Shown piece after piece: positions 44,688 to 52,294 of a DNA stretch of 64,000 bases (its first letter is position 1; the number at the start of each line of letters is the position of its first letter). Both the position numbers and the translations under genes were made by a program. The stretch is from Bog-473 sp963791455 (GTDB taxonomy: Bacteria > Actinomycetota > Acidimicrobiia > Acidimicrobiales > RAAP-2). The stretch is from NCBI GenBank assembly GCA_963791455.1, contig CAWBSM010000002.1, forward strand, positions 1,178,001 through 1,242,000. Reading direction: 5' to 3'. Under the pieces are notes generated by a model, which was given only the letters and a program-made list of their open reading frames with translations, was not told where the DNA came from and did not search any database.

Positions 44688-45614
44688 TCACGCCTCCACG
44701 TCGCGGTGCAGCCAGGCCAGCAGGTCGGGCGGCGCCATGACGCCGACGCGGGCACGGTAGTGAGCGAGCTCGCCCGGGCTCAGCAGGGCCCGGGCGTCGC
44801 CCGAGGTGCCGTGGCGAAAGAAGGCAGCCGGGTCCTTCAGCACGCCGAGGGTGTCCGGCGTGCTGACGCTCGCGCGCATGGCATCGAACGTGGCCGCGCG
44901 CACCAGCGCGGGCCAGCGGTCCTCGTCCACCTCGATCTCGAGCAGTCGCGAGAGCCGCCGCATGGTGCCGTCGAGGTCGGACAGAAGCTCGTCGTAGTGC
45001 AGGAGCACGACGTTGGGTCGGTGGCGACGCGACCAGGCGTCGGAGAGGTGCAACATTGCTCCGGGTAGCGTGTCGAGCCAGGCCCGGGCGTCGCCTTCCC
45101 AGTCGATGAAACCCAGGAGCCACTCGTGCAACGGGGGCGACGTCGACCGTCTGACCTGGGCTTGACCGGTGAGCTCGGCCATGCGCCGGCGGTCGATGTT
45201 GCGCTGGTGGTGGTACAAGGAGACCGCCATGTCCAGCGGGTGGCGCCCTACTACGATGTACGTGGCACCGCGAACGACCGGGACCCCGTCGAGCGGAGTG
45301 TGCGTCTTGATGACGCGCCGGTGTTCCTGAGCGGCCAGCAAGTCGAAGACATCCTCCTTGGGCCGGACGAGCCAATCCAGCCAGGGCGAGAGTGCGCCCA
45401 GGTCACCAGGGAGGTCAGGGTCTTGGAAGACGAGCAGCAAGCAGATCATCTGGGCCCAGGTCGTGCCCGACTTGGACCGGGTGCTGATCACGATGTCGCC
45501 CGGGCGGAAGGGGAAGTCCCACCACCGGGCGCTGTCCTCGTCGGGCGAGGTGTAGCGGTGCAGCGGTGCGGCCACGGCCTCGCGGTCCGGCGGCAGGTCG
45601 TGGCGGTCTCCCAT
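44688..45614 (-). CDS. Sulfotransferase
   Basis: 308 aa from ATG 45614. The 5'-phosphosulfate loop is STRSKSGTTWAQ and the 3'-phosphate site lies in YIVVGRHPLDMAVSLYHH; the catalytic base is likely H in IKTHTPLDG. A GELAHYRARVG segment near the end aligns with the cytosolic sulfotransferase C-terminus. The fold matches PAPS-dependent transfer of sulfate to an alcohol or phenol. Mycobacterial relatives sulfate glycolipids and trehalose derivatives. There is no PAPS synthesis gene in the window. CATGCT precedes the ATG by 6 nt with no ribosome site. Confidence 0.88.
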   Translation of the reverse strand: MGDRHDLPPDREAVAAPLHRYTSPDEDSARWWDFPFRPGDIVISTRSKSGTTWAQMICLLLVFQDPDLPGDLGALSPWLDWLVRPKEDVFDLLAAQEHRRVIKTHTPLDGVPVVRGATYIVVGRHPLDMAVSLYHHQRNIDRRRMAELTGQAQVRRSTSPPLHEWLLGFIDWEGDARAWLDTLPGAMLHLSDAWSRRHRPNVVLLHYDELLSDLDGTMRRLSRLLEIEVDEDRWPALVRAATFDAMRASVSTPDTLGVLKDPAAFFRHGTSGDARALLSPGELAHYRARVGVMAPPDLLAWLHRDVEA

Positions 45615-45757
45615 GTTCTCAGCATGGCGGATGAGCTGGAACCGACGGCAACCACATCGAACCCAGCGGGCAACGGCGGGGCAATGGCGGGTCCCTACGT
45701 TTCGGGGCGGAGATCTGGGGTGCCGGGCCGAGGCTCGGACGGCTCGACGGAGGGGAA

Positions 45758-46480
45758 TTGACGATCGCAGTCGCCGCGGGGCAACGAGACCTCGTCGCGC
45801 TGGTGGCCGAGCCGCCCCGGCCGAGACGAAAGGTCCTCAAGCGCGCCCTGATCATCACCGGCTCCGCGCTCGTGGCGCTGATCGCGCTGGCCGGTTCGTG
45901 GATCGGGATCAGCCTCTACCGGATCGACCACGCCGTCCACCATGTGAGCATCCCGGCGTGGCTGCTGGCGCGGGGCAAGAACGACCTGCTGGCGATCGTC
46001 AAGGGCCCCGACCACAGCGAGCAGATCTTCGTGTTCCACGACACCGGCGGGCACACGAACGTCCTGAAGATCCCCAACAAGCTGGGGCTGCCCCTCGTCG
46101 GCGGCGCGACCGTCCCCATCGACACGCTCAACCTCTATGCGCCCACCGCGCTCATCGCCGGGCTGGACGAGCTGGGCATCCCGGTCAGCCACTACGTCGG
46201 CGTCGACCTTCACATGGTCAGCCCGACGTCGAGCCTGGGCCAGCTGGCCACGGGCAAGCTCTCGGTCACCGGCCTCATCTCGGACCCGACCGGCACGACC
46301 TCGCTGCTCGAGCAGGTGGCTTCGCACATCTATCTCGGTCCCGGGACCCCCGTGTCCGCCGTCCTCTCCTTGATGAACGTCCCCACGGCCAACCCGGTCT
46401 CGGTGCCGACCGCCAAGGACCTCAACGGCAAGGTGGTCTTGGCGTCGGCGTTCCCGTCGATCCTGCGCGGCTTCCTCTAG
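45758..46480 (+). CDS. Membrane-anchored protein with a degenerate LytR-CpsA-Psr-like domain
   Basis: 240 aa, start TTG 45758 behind GGAGGGG. A basic stretch PPRPRRKVLKRALI and one membrane helix (IITGSALVALIALAGSWIGISLY) place the rest outside. The outer domain resembles the LCP core: NDLLAIVKGPDHSEQIFVFHD, VLKIPNKLGLPLVGG, PIDTLNLYAPTALIAGLDELG and PVSHYVGVDLHMV. The conserved aspartate/arginine set of true LCP ligases (SRPRD-type loop) is not seen, and the protein is short. It may be a non-catalytic LCP relative in cell-wall polymer attachment. The assignment is tentative. A small hydrophilic reading frame overlaps its stop. Confidence 0.55.
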   Translation: MTIAVAAGQRDLVALVAEPPRPRRKVLKRALIITGSALVALIALAGSWIGISLYRIDHAVHHVSIPAWLLARGKNDLLAIVKGPDHSEQIFVFHDTGGHTNVLKIPNKLGLPLVGGATVPIDTLNLYAPTALIAGLDELGIPVSHYVGVDLHMVSPTSSLGQLATGKLSVTGLISDPTGTTSLLEQVASHIYLGPGTPVSAVLSLMNVPTANPVSVPTAKDLNGKVVLASAFPSILRGFL

Positions 46481-46707
46481 TGCCGAGCGGGCGGGCGCGG
46501 GCCGGGGGACGGCGCTGGCCGCACCGGTGGGGACGTGTCGTCACCCCGGAGTCCGCGGACTCCGAGGATGCCGCATCGCCGGACCCGGGCGCCAAGACGG
46601 CGCGCTCCGGAGGGAGCGACGACGCCGGCCAGGCCTCGCTCGACCAGGTCCTGCGGGACGCGGCGGAGGCACGGGAGCCGACGAGGCCGCGCCACCGGAA
46701 CGGCTGA
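46480..46707 (+). CDS. Small hydrophilic hypothetical protein
   Basis: 75 aa, start GTG 46480 sharing one base with the LCP-like stop (TAGTG). The first 20 residues are Arg/Gly-rich; the rest is acidic and polar, ending SLDQVLRDAAEAREPT and RPRHRNG. No known domain is recognised. The coupling to the previous gene and the plausible amphipathic helix near the end favour a real gene, but it could be an accidental open frame in GC-rich DNA. Confidence 0.4.
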   Translation: MPSGRARAGGRRWPHRWGRVVTPESADSEDAASPDPGAKTARSGGSDDAGQASLDQVLRDAAEAREPTRPRHRNG

Positions 46708-46731
46708 GCGACCGACGGGCCCAGGGCGGCG

Positions 46732-47793
46732 TCAGCCCCCGCCCGAGCCCTCGTGGCGAAGCCAGTGGTCGAGAAAAGGCAGGGCCTCGGTACCGTGCCA
46801 CTGGTGGCCCCCCAAGAAGACGTCGTGCACCAGGCGCTCGGCGGCCCCGTCGTGCTCGTAGACGAGGCGGGTGCGGCGCACCGACTCGGTGGCCGCCGCG
46901 ACCGGGAACAAGAGGTCCTCGGTGCCCGACTCGATCAGCATCGGCCGGGGTGCGACCAGCGCGCCCAGGTCCTCGTGCTCCAGCCGACCGAGCATCCCGA
47001 ACATGACCTGGGAGCCGCACATGTTCCAGGGCATCTTGTGGCTCTCGGCCCACGAGGAGAAATACCCGCTCACCACCGCCGCGGCGACGCGACGGTCGAC
47101 GGCGGCGGTGAAGAGCGTCATGGTGCCGCCGTACGAGATGCCGACCATGCCCAAGCGGTCGGGGTCGACCAGCGGGTGCTGCTCCAAGACGTCCAGGCAC
47201 CGCTGCAGGTCCCAGATGTTCTGGGCGATCGGGTTCCACCCCGCCATGGCGGCGTGGACGAGGTTGGTGTCGCACGCATAGTGGTCGTCGGGATTCCAGT
47301 CCTTCCGCTCGCCGAAGCAGCGCAGGTCCGGCGCCAGCACGACATAGCCGCGACGAGCCAGCTGGAGCGCGTAGTCGGCGTTCGGCATGTCCGTGTGCTC
47401 CAGGCCGACCACTTGGGTCTTCCCCGGCCCGTGGCCGTGGCAGGCGAGCACGGCCGCCCCGGGTGCGTCACCCTCGCGACCGTCGGGGACGAGCAGGAAC
47501 GCCGGCACCGACATGGTGTCCTCGGTGTCGAAGACGATCTTGTCCCGGCGGTAGCCGTCGCAGGCGACCGACTCGAGCGTCTCGGTGCGGAGCGGGACCG
47601 GCGCCGGGTGCGGCCCGAGGAGCTCGCCGAGGCGGGCCCGGCGGCGCTCCACCCACGGGCCGATGGTGCCGGGGTCGCCCTCGGGGAGCGGGTCCTCGTG
47701 GGTGGTGACGGCCAGGCGGGCCATCCACTGGTACCAGGGCGAGTAGTTCCGGGCGGGCGGGGTGAGCACGAGGCCCCCGGTGTCTTCGCTCAT
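46732..47793 (-). CDS. Alpha/beta hydrolase (dienelactone hydrolase / acetyl-xylan-esterase-like)
   Basis: 353 aa, ATG 47793. An 85-residue N-terminal helical cap (PWYQWMARLAVTTHEDPLPEG) precedes the hydrolase core. The nucleophile elbow is VGISYGGTMT with S220, the acid is in ESGTEDLLFP, and the histidine in LGGHQWHG. ACHGHGPGKTQVVG supplies the oxyanion hole. The layout matches the Abhydrolase_7/DLH-like group found in many soil bacteria, with presumed esterase activity on sugar esters or similar compounds. No signal peptide is visible. It is divergent from the TauD-family gene, with a strong palindrome in the gap. Confidence 0.85.
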   Translation of the reverse strand: MSEDTGGLVLTPPARNYSPWYQWMARLAVTTHEDPLPEGDPGTIGPWVERRRARLGELLGPHPAPVPLRTETLESVACDGYRRDKIVFDTEDTMSVPAFLLVPDGREGDAPGAAVLACHGHGPGKTQVVGLEHTDMPNADYALQLARRGYVVLAPDLRCFGERKDWNPDDHYACDTNLVHAAMAGWNPIAQNIWDLQRCLDVLEQHPLVDPDRLGMVGISYGGTMTLFTAAVDRRVAAAVVSGYFSSWAESHKMPWNMCGSQVMFGMLGRLEHEDLGALVAPRPMLIESGTEDLLFPVAAATESVRRTRLVYEHDGAAERLVHDVFLGGHQWHGTEALPFLDHWLRHEGSGGG

Positions 47794-47892
47794 GGACGGC
47801 CCTTTCTGCGCGCACGACCGCGGTCGTGGTGGTCAATGTAGGCGGCGTGTGCCCGGCCTCCTCGGTGCGGGCGCGGCGCGGCCCGACTCCCC

Positions 47893-47919
47893 CCGGGCAA
47901 TTCGGGCAGAATTGCCCGG
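47893..47919. promoter_or_regulatory. 27-bp perfect inverted repeat ending on the TauD start codon
   Basis: CCGGGCAATTC and GAATTGCCCGG form perfect 11-bp arms around GGGCA. The right arm ends on the first base of the GTG at 47919 and contains CAGAAT, 6 nt before that GTG, in the leaderless -10 position. A protein bound here would block the promoter; as RNA it would form a long hairpin only if transcription began upstream. Confidence 0.65.
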
Positions 47920-48776
47920 TGACCCTCGCCACCTCCGTCAACGTCCACCCCGTCTCCCCCACCATCGGGGCCGAGATCTCGGGGGTGGACATCTCGGTCC
48001 CGCTCGCCCCCGAGGTCCTGCGAGCCGTCCGCGACGCGCTCAACACCCACCATGTCATCTTCTTCCGCGAGCAGTCGCTGACCGCCGAGCAGCAAGCCGA
48101 CTTCGCCCGCCAGTTCGGGACCGTCACCGAAGCGCACCCGGTGCTCCCCTCCATCGACGAGAGCCCCGAGGTGCTGGCGATCGACGGCAGGGTCGACCGG
48201 GCCAGCTGGTGGCACACCGACGTGACCTTCCTCGAGACACCGGCCATGGGCTCCATCCTCTACATGCTCGAGGCACCCGAGGTCGGTGGCGACACCATGT
48301 GGGCCAGCCTGCAAGACGCCTACGACGGGCTCGCCCCACCGGTGCGCGCCCTGTGCGACCAGCTGATCGCCATCCACCACGATCCTTGGTTCGCCGCCGA
48401 CGTGGCCGAGCGCGGCGGCTACGAGTGGGACGGCACGTGGCGCGACCGGTTGCTGCCCGCGCTGCACCCCGTCGTGCGCACGCACCCCGAGACCGGGCGA
48501 AACGGCCTCTTCGTCAACCGCCAGTTCACCCGGACCATCTTCGGGTTGTCGGACAACGAGAGCAGCGCCATCCTCGAGATGCTCTACCACCACTGCATCA
48601 AGCCCGAGTACACCTGCCGCTTCCGCTGGCGGGCGGGGTCGGTCGCCTTCTGGGACAACCGCGCGACGCTGCACTACGCGCTCGACGATTACGGGGACGC
48701 CGCCCGCTACGCGCACCGGGTGACCCTGCGGGGCGACAAGCCCTACGGGCCAGCGATGCCGCTGCCCGTCGGCTGA
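47919..48776 (+). CDS. TauD/TfdA-family 2-oxoglutarate/iron dioxygenase
   Basis: 285 aa from GTG 47919, the start that puts the family N-terminus (VHPVSPTIGAEISGVDI) near residue 8. Iron ligands are H99 and D101 in WWHTDVTF plus the distal histidine, and 2-oxoglutarate is held by the arginine in AHRVTLRG. NRATLHYALDDYG is the conserved last strand. Such enzymes hydroxylate alkyl sulfonates, sulfate esters or aryloxyacids, releasing sulfite or glyoxylate. No ssu/tau transporter is adjacent, so the substrate is open. The palindrome over its start suggests tight repression. Confidence 0.88.
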   Translation: MTLATSVNVHPVSPTIGAEISGVDISVPLAPEVLRAVRDALNTHHVIFFREQSLTAEQQADFARQFGTVTEAHPVLPSIDESPEVLAIDGRVDRASWWHTDVTFLETPAMGSILYMLEAPEVGGDTMWASLQDAYDGLAPPVRALCDQLIAIHHDPWFAADVAERGGYEWDGTWRDRLLPALHPVVRTHPETGRNGLFVNRQFTRTIFGLSDNESSAILEMLYHHCIKPEYTCRFRWRAGSVAFWDNRATLHYALDDYGDAARYAHRVTLRGDKPYGPAMPLPVG

Positions 48777-48784
48777 CGACGCCG

Positions 48785-49423
48785 TTGGCGGCGGCCGGCC
48801 TGGGGGCCGACCTCGGTGTGGCCGCGGTGGCGTTCGTCGGGACGAACATCGACAACACCGTGGTGACGATGGCTCTGGTGGCGGGCGCGCCACCCGAGCG
48901 GGCGCACCGCATCGCCGTGGGCCAGGTCGTCGGCTTCGCCGTCCTCGTGCTGCTGGCGCTCGCCGCCTCGGCCGTGCTCTTCGAATTCTCGACGGCGGTG
49001 GTCGGACTCCTGGGCCTTGTCCCACTGAGCATCGGCCTCCGCGGCCTGGTGGGACCGCGCCGGAACCGGGCTGCGTCCGATGCGACCGCGACCGTGGCCC
49101 CGAAGCGCCGGCGGCTGCGGCCCGCCGACCGGGCGGTGGGCCGCAGCCTGACGGCAGCGGCCCTGGTCACCATCGGGGCGGGCGGCGACAACCTGGCCGC
49201 TTACATTCCTCTCTTCCGCCTCGGTGGGGCGACGAACCTGGCCGCTCTTGCCCTGGTCTTCGTCGTCGGCGAGGCCGTCGTCACGTGGCTCGTGCTCGCC
49301 GGCGGCCGCCATCCCAAGGCGCGGAGCGTCATGACGGGGCTCGGCGCAAAGGCGGTCCCGCTCCTCCTCTGCGTCATCGGCGTGCTGGTGATGGTGCAGG
49401 CGGGGACGTTCTCGCTGCTCTGA
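48785..49423 (+). CDS. CadD-like transporter (cadmium resistance transporter family)
   Basis: 212 aa from TTG 48785, 8 nt after the TauD stop; no clear ribosome site, so the exact start is uncertain. The protein is almost wholly membranous, with five to six helices and the family motif VAFVGTNIDNTVVTMAL repeated in the second half as VTIGAGGDNLAAYIPLF. These paired acidic motifs are the signature of CadD/LysE-like efflux proteins. A basic cytoplasmic loop (APKRRRLRPADR) splits the halves. It may export a divalent cation or small solute. Tight linkage to the dioxygenase could mean co-expression. Confidence 0.8.
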   Translation: MAAAGLGADLGVAAVAFVGTNIDNTVVTMALVAGAPPERAHRIAVGQVVGFAVLVLLALAASAVLFEFSTAVVGLLGLVPLSIGLRGLVGPRRNRAASDATATVAPKRRRLRPADRAVGRSLTAAALVTIGAGGDNLAAYIPLFRLGGATNLAALALVFVVGEAVVTWLVLAGGRHPKARSVMTGLGAKAVPLLLCVIGVLVMVQAGTFSLL

Positions 49424-49448
49424 GTGGGGTGACCGAGTGCCCCTTCGC

Positions 49449-49477
49449 TTGTCCAGGGCTAGCCGATTGGCTATCCT
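49449..49477 (+). promoter_or_regulatory. Sigma-70-type promoter for the P450 gene
   Basis: TTGTCC (49449-49454) and TATCCT (49472-49477) are separated by exactly 17 bp. A 5' leader of about 45 nt would follow, with AGGAG at 49515-49519 serving GTG 49528. Confidence 0.5.
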
Positions 49478-49527
49478 CGTCCCCCCGTGGGGACCGTTCA
49501 CCGGGCCACCGGTCAGGAGCCGACACC

Positions 49528-50718
49528 GTGACGACCAGGATCGACCTCTCCTACGACCCCTACGACCGCCAGATCGACGCGGATCCGTACCCGACCTACC
49601 GACGCCTGCGCGAGGAGGCACCGCTCTACTACAACGAGCAGTACGACTTCTACGCCGTCAGCCGGTTCGACGACGTGCAGCGAAGTCTCGTTGACCGAGA
49701 GACCTTCAGCTCGGCCCGGGGCGCCGTGCTCGAATTCATCAAGGCCGACATCGAGATACCCCCCGGCGTCATGATCTTCGAGGACCCCCCGCAACACACG
49801 GTCCACCGCAGCATCCTCTCGCGTCTGTTCACGCCCAAGAAGGTGAGCGAACTGGAGCCCAAGCTCAGGGGATTCTGCCAGCGCGCCCTCGATCCTCTCG
49901 TCGGCGCCGACGGGTTCGACTTCGTCGCCGACCTCGGTCAGCAGCTCCCGATGCGGACCATCGGGATGCTGCTCGGCATTCCCGAGTCCGATCAAGAAGA
50001 GGCGCGAGACCGCGCCAACGACTCGTTGCGAACGGACCCGGGGAAGCCGATGGACGCCAAGAAGGAGATGGGGCAGGGCGATTTCTTCGCCGATTACATC
50101 GACTGGCGGCTCACGCACCCCTCCGACGACCTCATGACCGAGCTGCTCTTCGCGGAGTTCGAGGACGAGACCGAGATGACACGACGCCTCACCCGGGACG
50201 AAGTGCTCCTCTACGTGAGCGTGCTGTCCGGCGCCGGAAACGAGACGACCAACCGTCTCATCGGCTGGGCGGGCAAGGTGCTGGCCGACCATCCGGAGCA
50301 GCGTCGCGCGCTGGTCGAGAACTCCTCGCTGATCCCGAATGCCATTGAGGAGCTCCTGCGCTTCGAACCCCCGACACCCCACGTCGCCCGCTACGTGACC
50401 GTGGACACCGATTTGTACGGCGAGACCGTCCCGGCCGGGAGCGCACTGCTGTGCCTCAGCGGGTCGGCCAACCGCGACGACCGCCAGTACGCCGATCCTG
50501 ACCGCTACGACGTCCAGCGCGAGATCGGATACCACCTCACGTTCGGCCGCGGCATCCACCATTGTCTCGGCGCCGCGCTGGCGCGCCTCGAGGCACGGGT
50601 CGCCCTCGACGAGGTCTTGGCGCGCTTCCCCGAATGGGAGGTCGACTGGAACAATGCCCGGCGCGTTCCCACCTCGACCGTGCGAGGCTGGGAGTCCCTC
50701 CCGGTGTTCACGACCTAG
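49528..50718 (+). CDS. Cytochrome P450
   Basis: 396 aa, start GTG 49528 with AGGAG 8 nt upstream; length is normal for a soluble bacterial P450. The I-helix oxygen motif is LSGAGNETTNRLIG, the K-helix is AIEELLRFEPP (ExxR), and the haem loop is FGRGIHHCLGAALARLE with ligand C346. FEDPPQHTVHRSILSRLFTP is the conserved C-helix region. The subfamily resembles actinobacterial CYPs for steroid or terpenoid-like substrates, but no redox partner gene is nearby. The TetR regulator 9 nt downstream, on the opposite strand, and the SDR beyond it may belong to the same pathway. Confidence 0.94.
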   Translation: MTTRIDLSYDPYDRQIDADPYPTYRRLREEAPLYYNEQYDFYAVSRFDDVQRSLVDRETFSSARGAVLEFIKADIEIPPGVMIFEDPPQHTVHRSILSRLFTPKKVSELEPKLRGFCQRALDPLVGADGFDFVADLGQQLPMRTIGMLLGIPESDQEEARDRANDSLRTDPGKPMDAKKEMGQGDFFADYIDWRLTHPSDDLMTELLFAEFEDETEMTRRLTRDEVLLYVSVLSGAGNETTNRLIGWAGKVLADHPEQRRALVENSSLIPNAIEELLRFEPPTPHVARYVTVDTDLYGETVPAGSALLCLSGSANRDDRQYADPDRYDVQREIGYHLTFGRGIHHCLGAALARLEARVALDEVLARFPEWEVDWNNARRVPTSTVRGWESLPVFTT

Positions 50719-50727
50719 AATCGCCGC

Positions 50728-51306
50728 TCAGCGGAAACGTCGCGCCAGGCGCAGCAGCTGTACTCGCAACGCGTCGTCGTCGAGGTCGGCGACCATGGGC
50801 TGCATCACGGCGCCGCTGAGGGCGGCCATGAACAGGGCGGTTTGCACGTGGTCATCCGGGCCGCCACCGGGGCCCATCAGCAGATCGCTCAGCCGATCCA
50901 CCGCGCGCAAATAGCGCTGATGGCCGGCAAAGAAGCGCAGGACCACGGGGTCGCTCAAGATGACGTTGACGGTCCGCCGCCGCTCCACCGCGAGGTCGAC
51001 GATGCCGGCCAACAACACCTGGCGCGCCCGCGTCGCGGACCTCTGCGCCTCGGCGGCGTCGAGCACGGCCTCGAGCCGGGCGAGCTCGGCTTCGGCTGCC
51101 GCGATCACGATTTCGTCCTTGGTCTTGAACTGGTGATATACGGCCGCCTTGGTCACGCCGATCGCGTCGGCGATCATCTGCAGGGAGGTGCCACCAACCC
51201 CTTCGTGCGCGAACAGCTCGAGCGACGCGTCGATGATGCGGGCTTGCGGGGCGCTCGGGACCGAGGGCCCGGGCCTCTCGTCGTCGCGCGCCTCAGTGCG
51301 ACTCAC
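50728..51306 (-). CDS. TetR-family transcriptional regulator
   Basis: 192 aa from GTG 51306; TAGCCT lies 7 nt upstream with no ribosome site, giving a leaderless start. The helix-turn-helix is IIDASLELFAHEGVGGTSLQ followed by IADAIGVTKAAVYHQFKTKDE, a textbook TetR N-terminus. The C-terminal helical domain (TVNVILSDPVVLRFFAGHQR) would bind a small ligand. It is divergent from the SDR (140 bp) and tail to tail with the P450, so either or both may be its targets. It probably represses the SDR promoter and itself; no clear palindrome was found in the shared region. Confidence 0.9.
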   Translation of the reverse strand: MSRTEARDDERPGPSVPSAPQARIIDASLELFAHEGVGGTSLQMIADAIGVTKAAVYHQFKTKDEIVIAAAEAELARLEAVLDAAEAQRSATRARQVLLAGIVDLAVERRRTVNVILSDPVVLRFFAGHQRYLRAVDRLSDLLMGPGGGPDDHVQTALFMAALSGAVMQPMVADLDDDALRVQLLRLARRFR

Positions 51307-51446
51307 GAAGTCCAGGCTAGCGAGAGGGCTGCGCACAGCCGACGAGCCCGGCACTCGCCGGGGCACGACGTCGGTGCTGCTGGCCTCCGGCACCGAGCCG
51401 TGCTTGACTGCGACCCGACCACGAGGTGCGACGAGGGAGGGGTCCC

Positions 51447-52286
51447 ATGGAAGACCTGCGGGCCAAGGTGGCCGTGATCACGGGGGGCGCCAGCGGCATC
51501 GGCAGGGCCGTGGCAGAGGAGGCGGCCGCGGCGGGCATGAAGATCGTGATCGGCGACATCGAGGACGGCCCGCTCAAGGAGGCCGAGGACGAACTCACCA
51601 GCCGAGGGGCCGAGGCCATCGGCGTCGTCACCGACGTGTCCGACCCCGCCTCGGTACGAGCGCTGCGGGACCGGGCCCTCGACCGCTTCGGTGCGGTGCA
51701 CCTGGTGCACAACAACGCGGGCGTCGGCCTGGGCGGCCCCATCTGGGAGGTCAGCGAACAGGACTGGCGCTGGATCCTCGGGGTCAACCTCCTGGGCGTG
51801 GTCCATGGCGTCGCCACCTTCGTGCCGCTCTTCCTCGAGCAAGGTGAGGGCCACGTGGTGAACACGGCGTCAATCGCCGGCCTCGCCACCGCCACCTTCC
51901 TGGGACCCTATAACGCCACCAAGCAGGCGGTGGTGGCCATCTCCGAGACGCTTTTCAAAGACCTGCAGTCAGTGGGTGCTCCGCCGGGCGTCGGGGTTTC
52001 GGTCCTGTGCCCGGGCTTCGTCAAGACGCGCATCGCCGAGTCCGACCGCAACCGGCCGGCCTGGGCGCCCGAACGAGCGGCCGATGGCGCCGAGGCACTG
52101 CGCGGCGTCATCCAGAACATGGTCGACGGTGGCATCTCGCCGGCGGCCGTCGCCCCGCGGGTGATCGACGCCGTCCGCCACAACACCTTCTACATCCTCA
52201 CTCACCCCGAGCTGACGCCTGCGCTCCGGACCCGCTTCGACGACATCGTGGAGGGACGTCCCCCCACCCCGACCACCATCGTCTGA
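51447..52286 (+). CDS. Short-chain dehydrogenase/reductase
   Basis: 279 aa from ATG 51447, with GGGAGGGG 4 nt upstream. SDR motifs are VITGGASGIGRAVAEE, HNNAGVG, catalytic TASIAGL and YNATKQAVV. An aspartate in VIGDIEDGPL favours NAD. A C-terminal extension (RFDDIVEGRPPTPTTIV) of about 40 residues follows the core, usual for the 270-290 aa actinobacterial group that acts on steroid- or terpenoid-like alcohols. It is divergent from the TetR regulator and near a P450, and may follow the P450 step. Its stop is 8 nt from the end of the substrate-binding protein gene. Confidence 0.87.
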   Translation: MEDLRAKVAVITGGASGIGRAVAEEAAAAGMKIVIGDIEDGPLKEAEDELTSRGAEAIGVVTDVSDPASVRALRDRALDRFGAVHLVHNNAGVGLGGPIWEVSEQDWRWILGVNLLGVVHGVATFVPLFLEQGEGHVVNTASIAGLATATFLGPYNATKQAVVAISETLFKDLQSVGAPPGVGVSVLCPGFVKTRIAESDRNRPAWAPERAADGAEALRGVIQNMVDGGISPAAVAPRVIDAVRHNTFYILTHPELTPALRTRFDDIVEGRPPTPTTIV

Positions 52287-52294
52287 ACCACGCC

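Noticed and set aside
46535..46861. Alternative 108-codon plus-strand frame near 46,600
   Set aside because: Arg/Pro/Thr-rich shadow running into the oppositely oriented hydrolase gene; the overlapping frame from 46480 has a better composition and coupling to the upstream stop.
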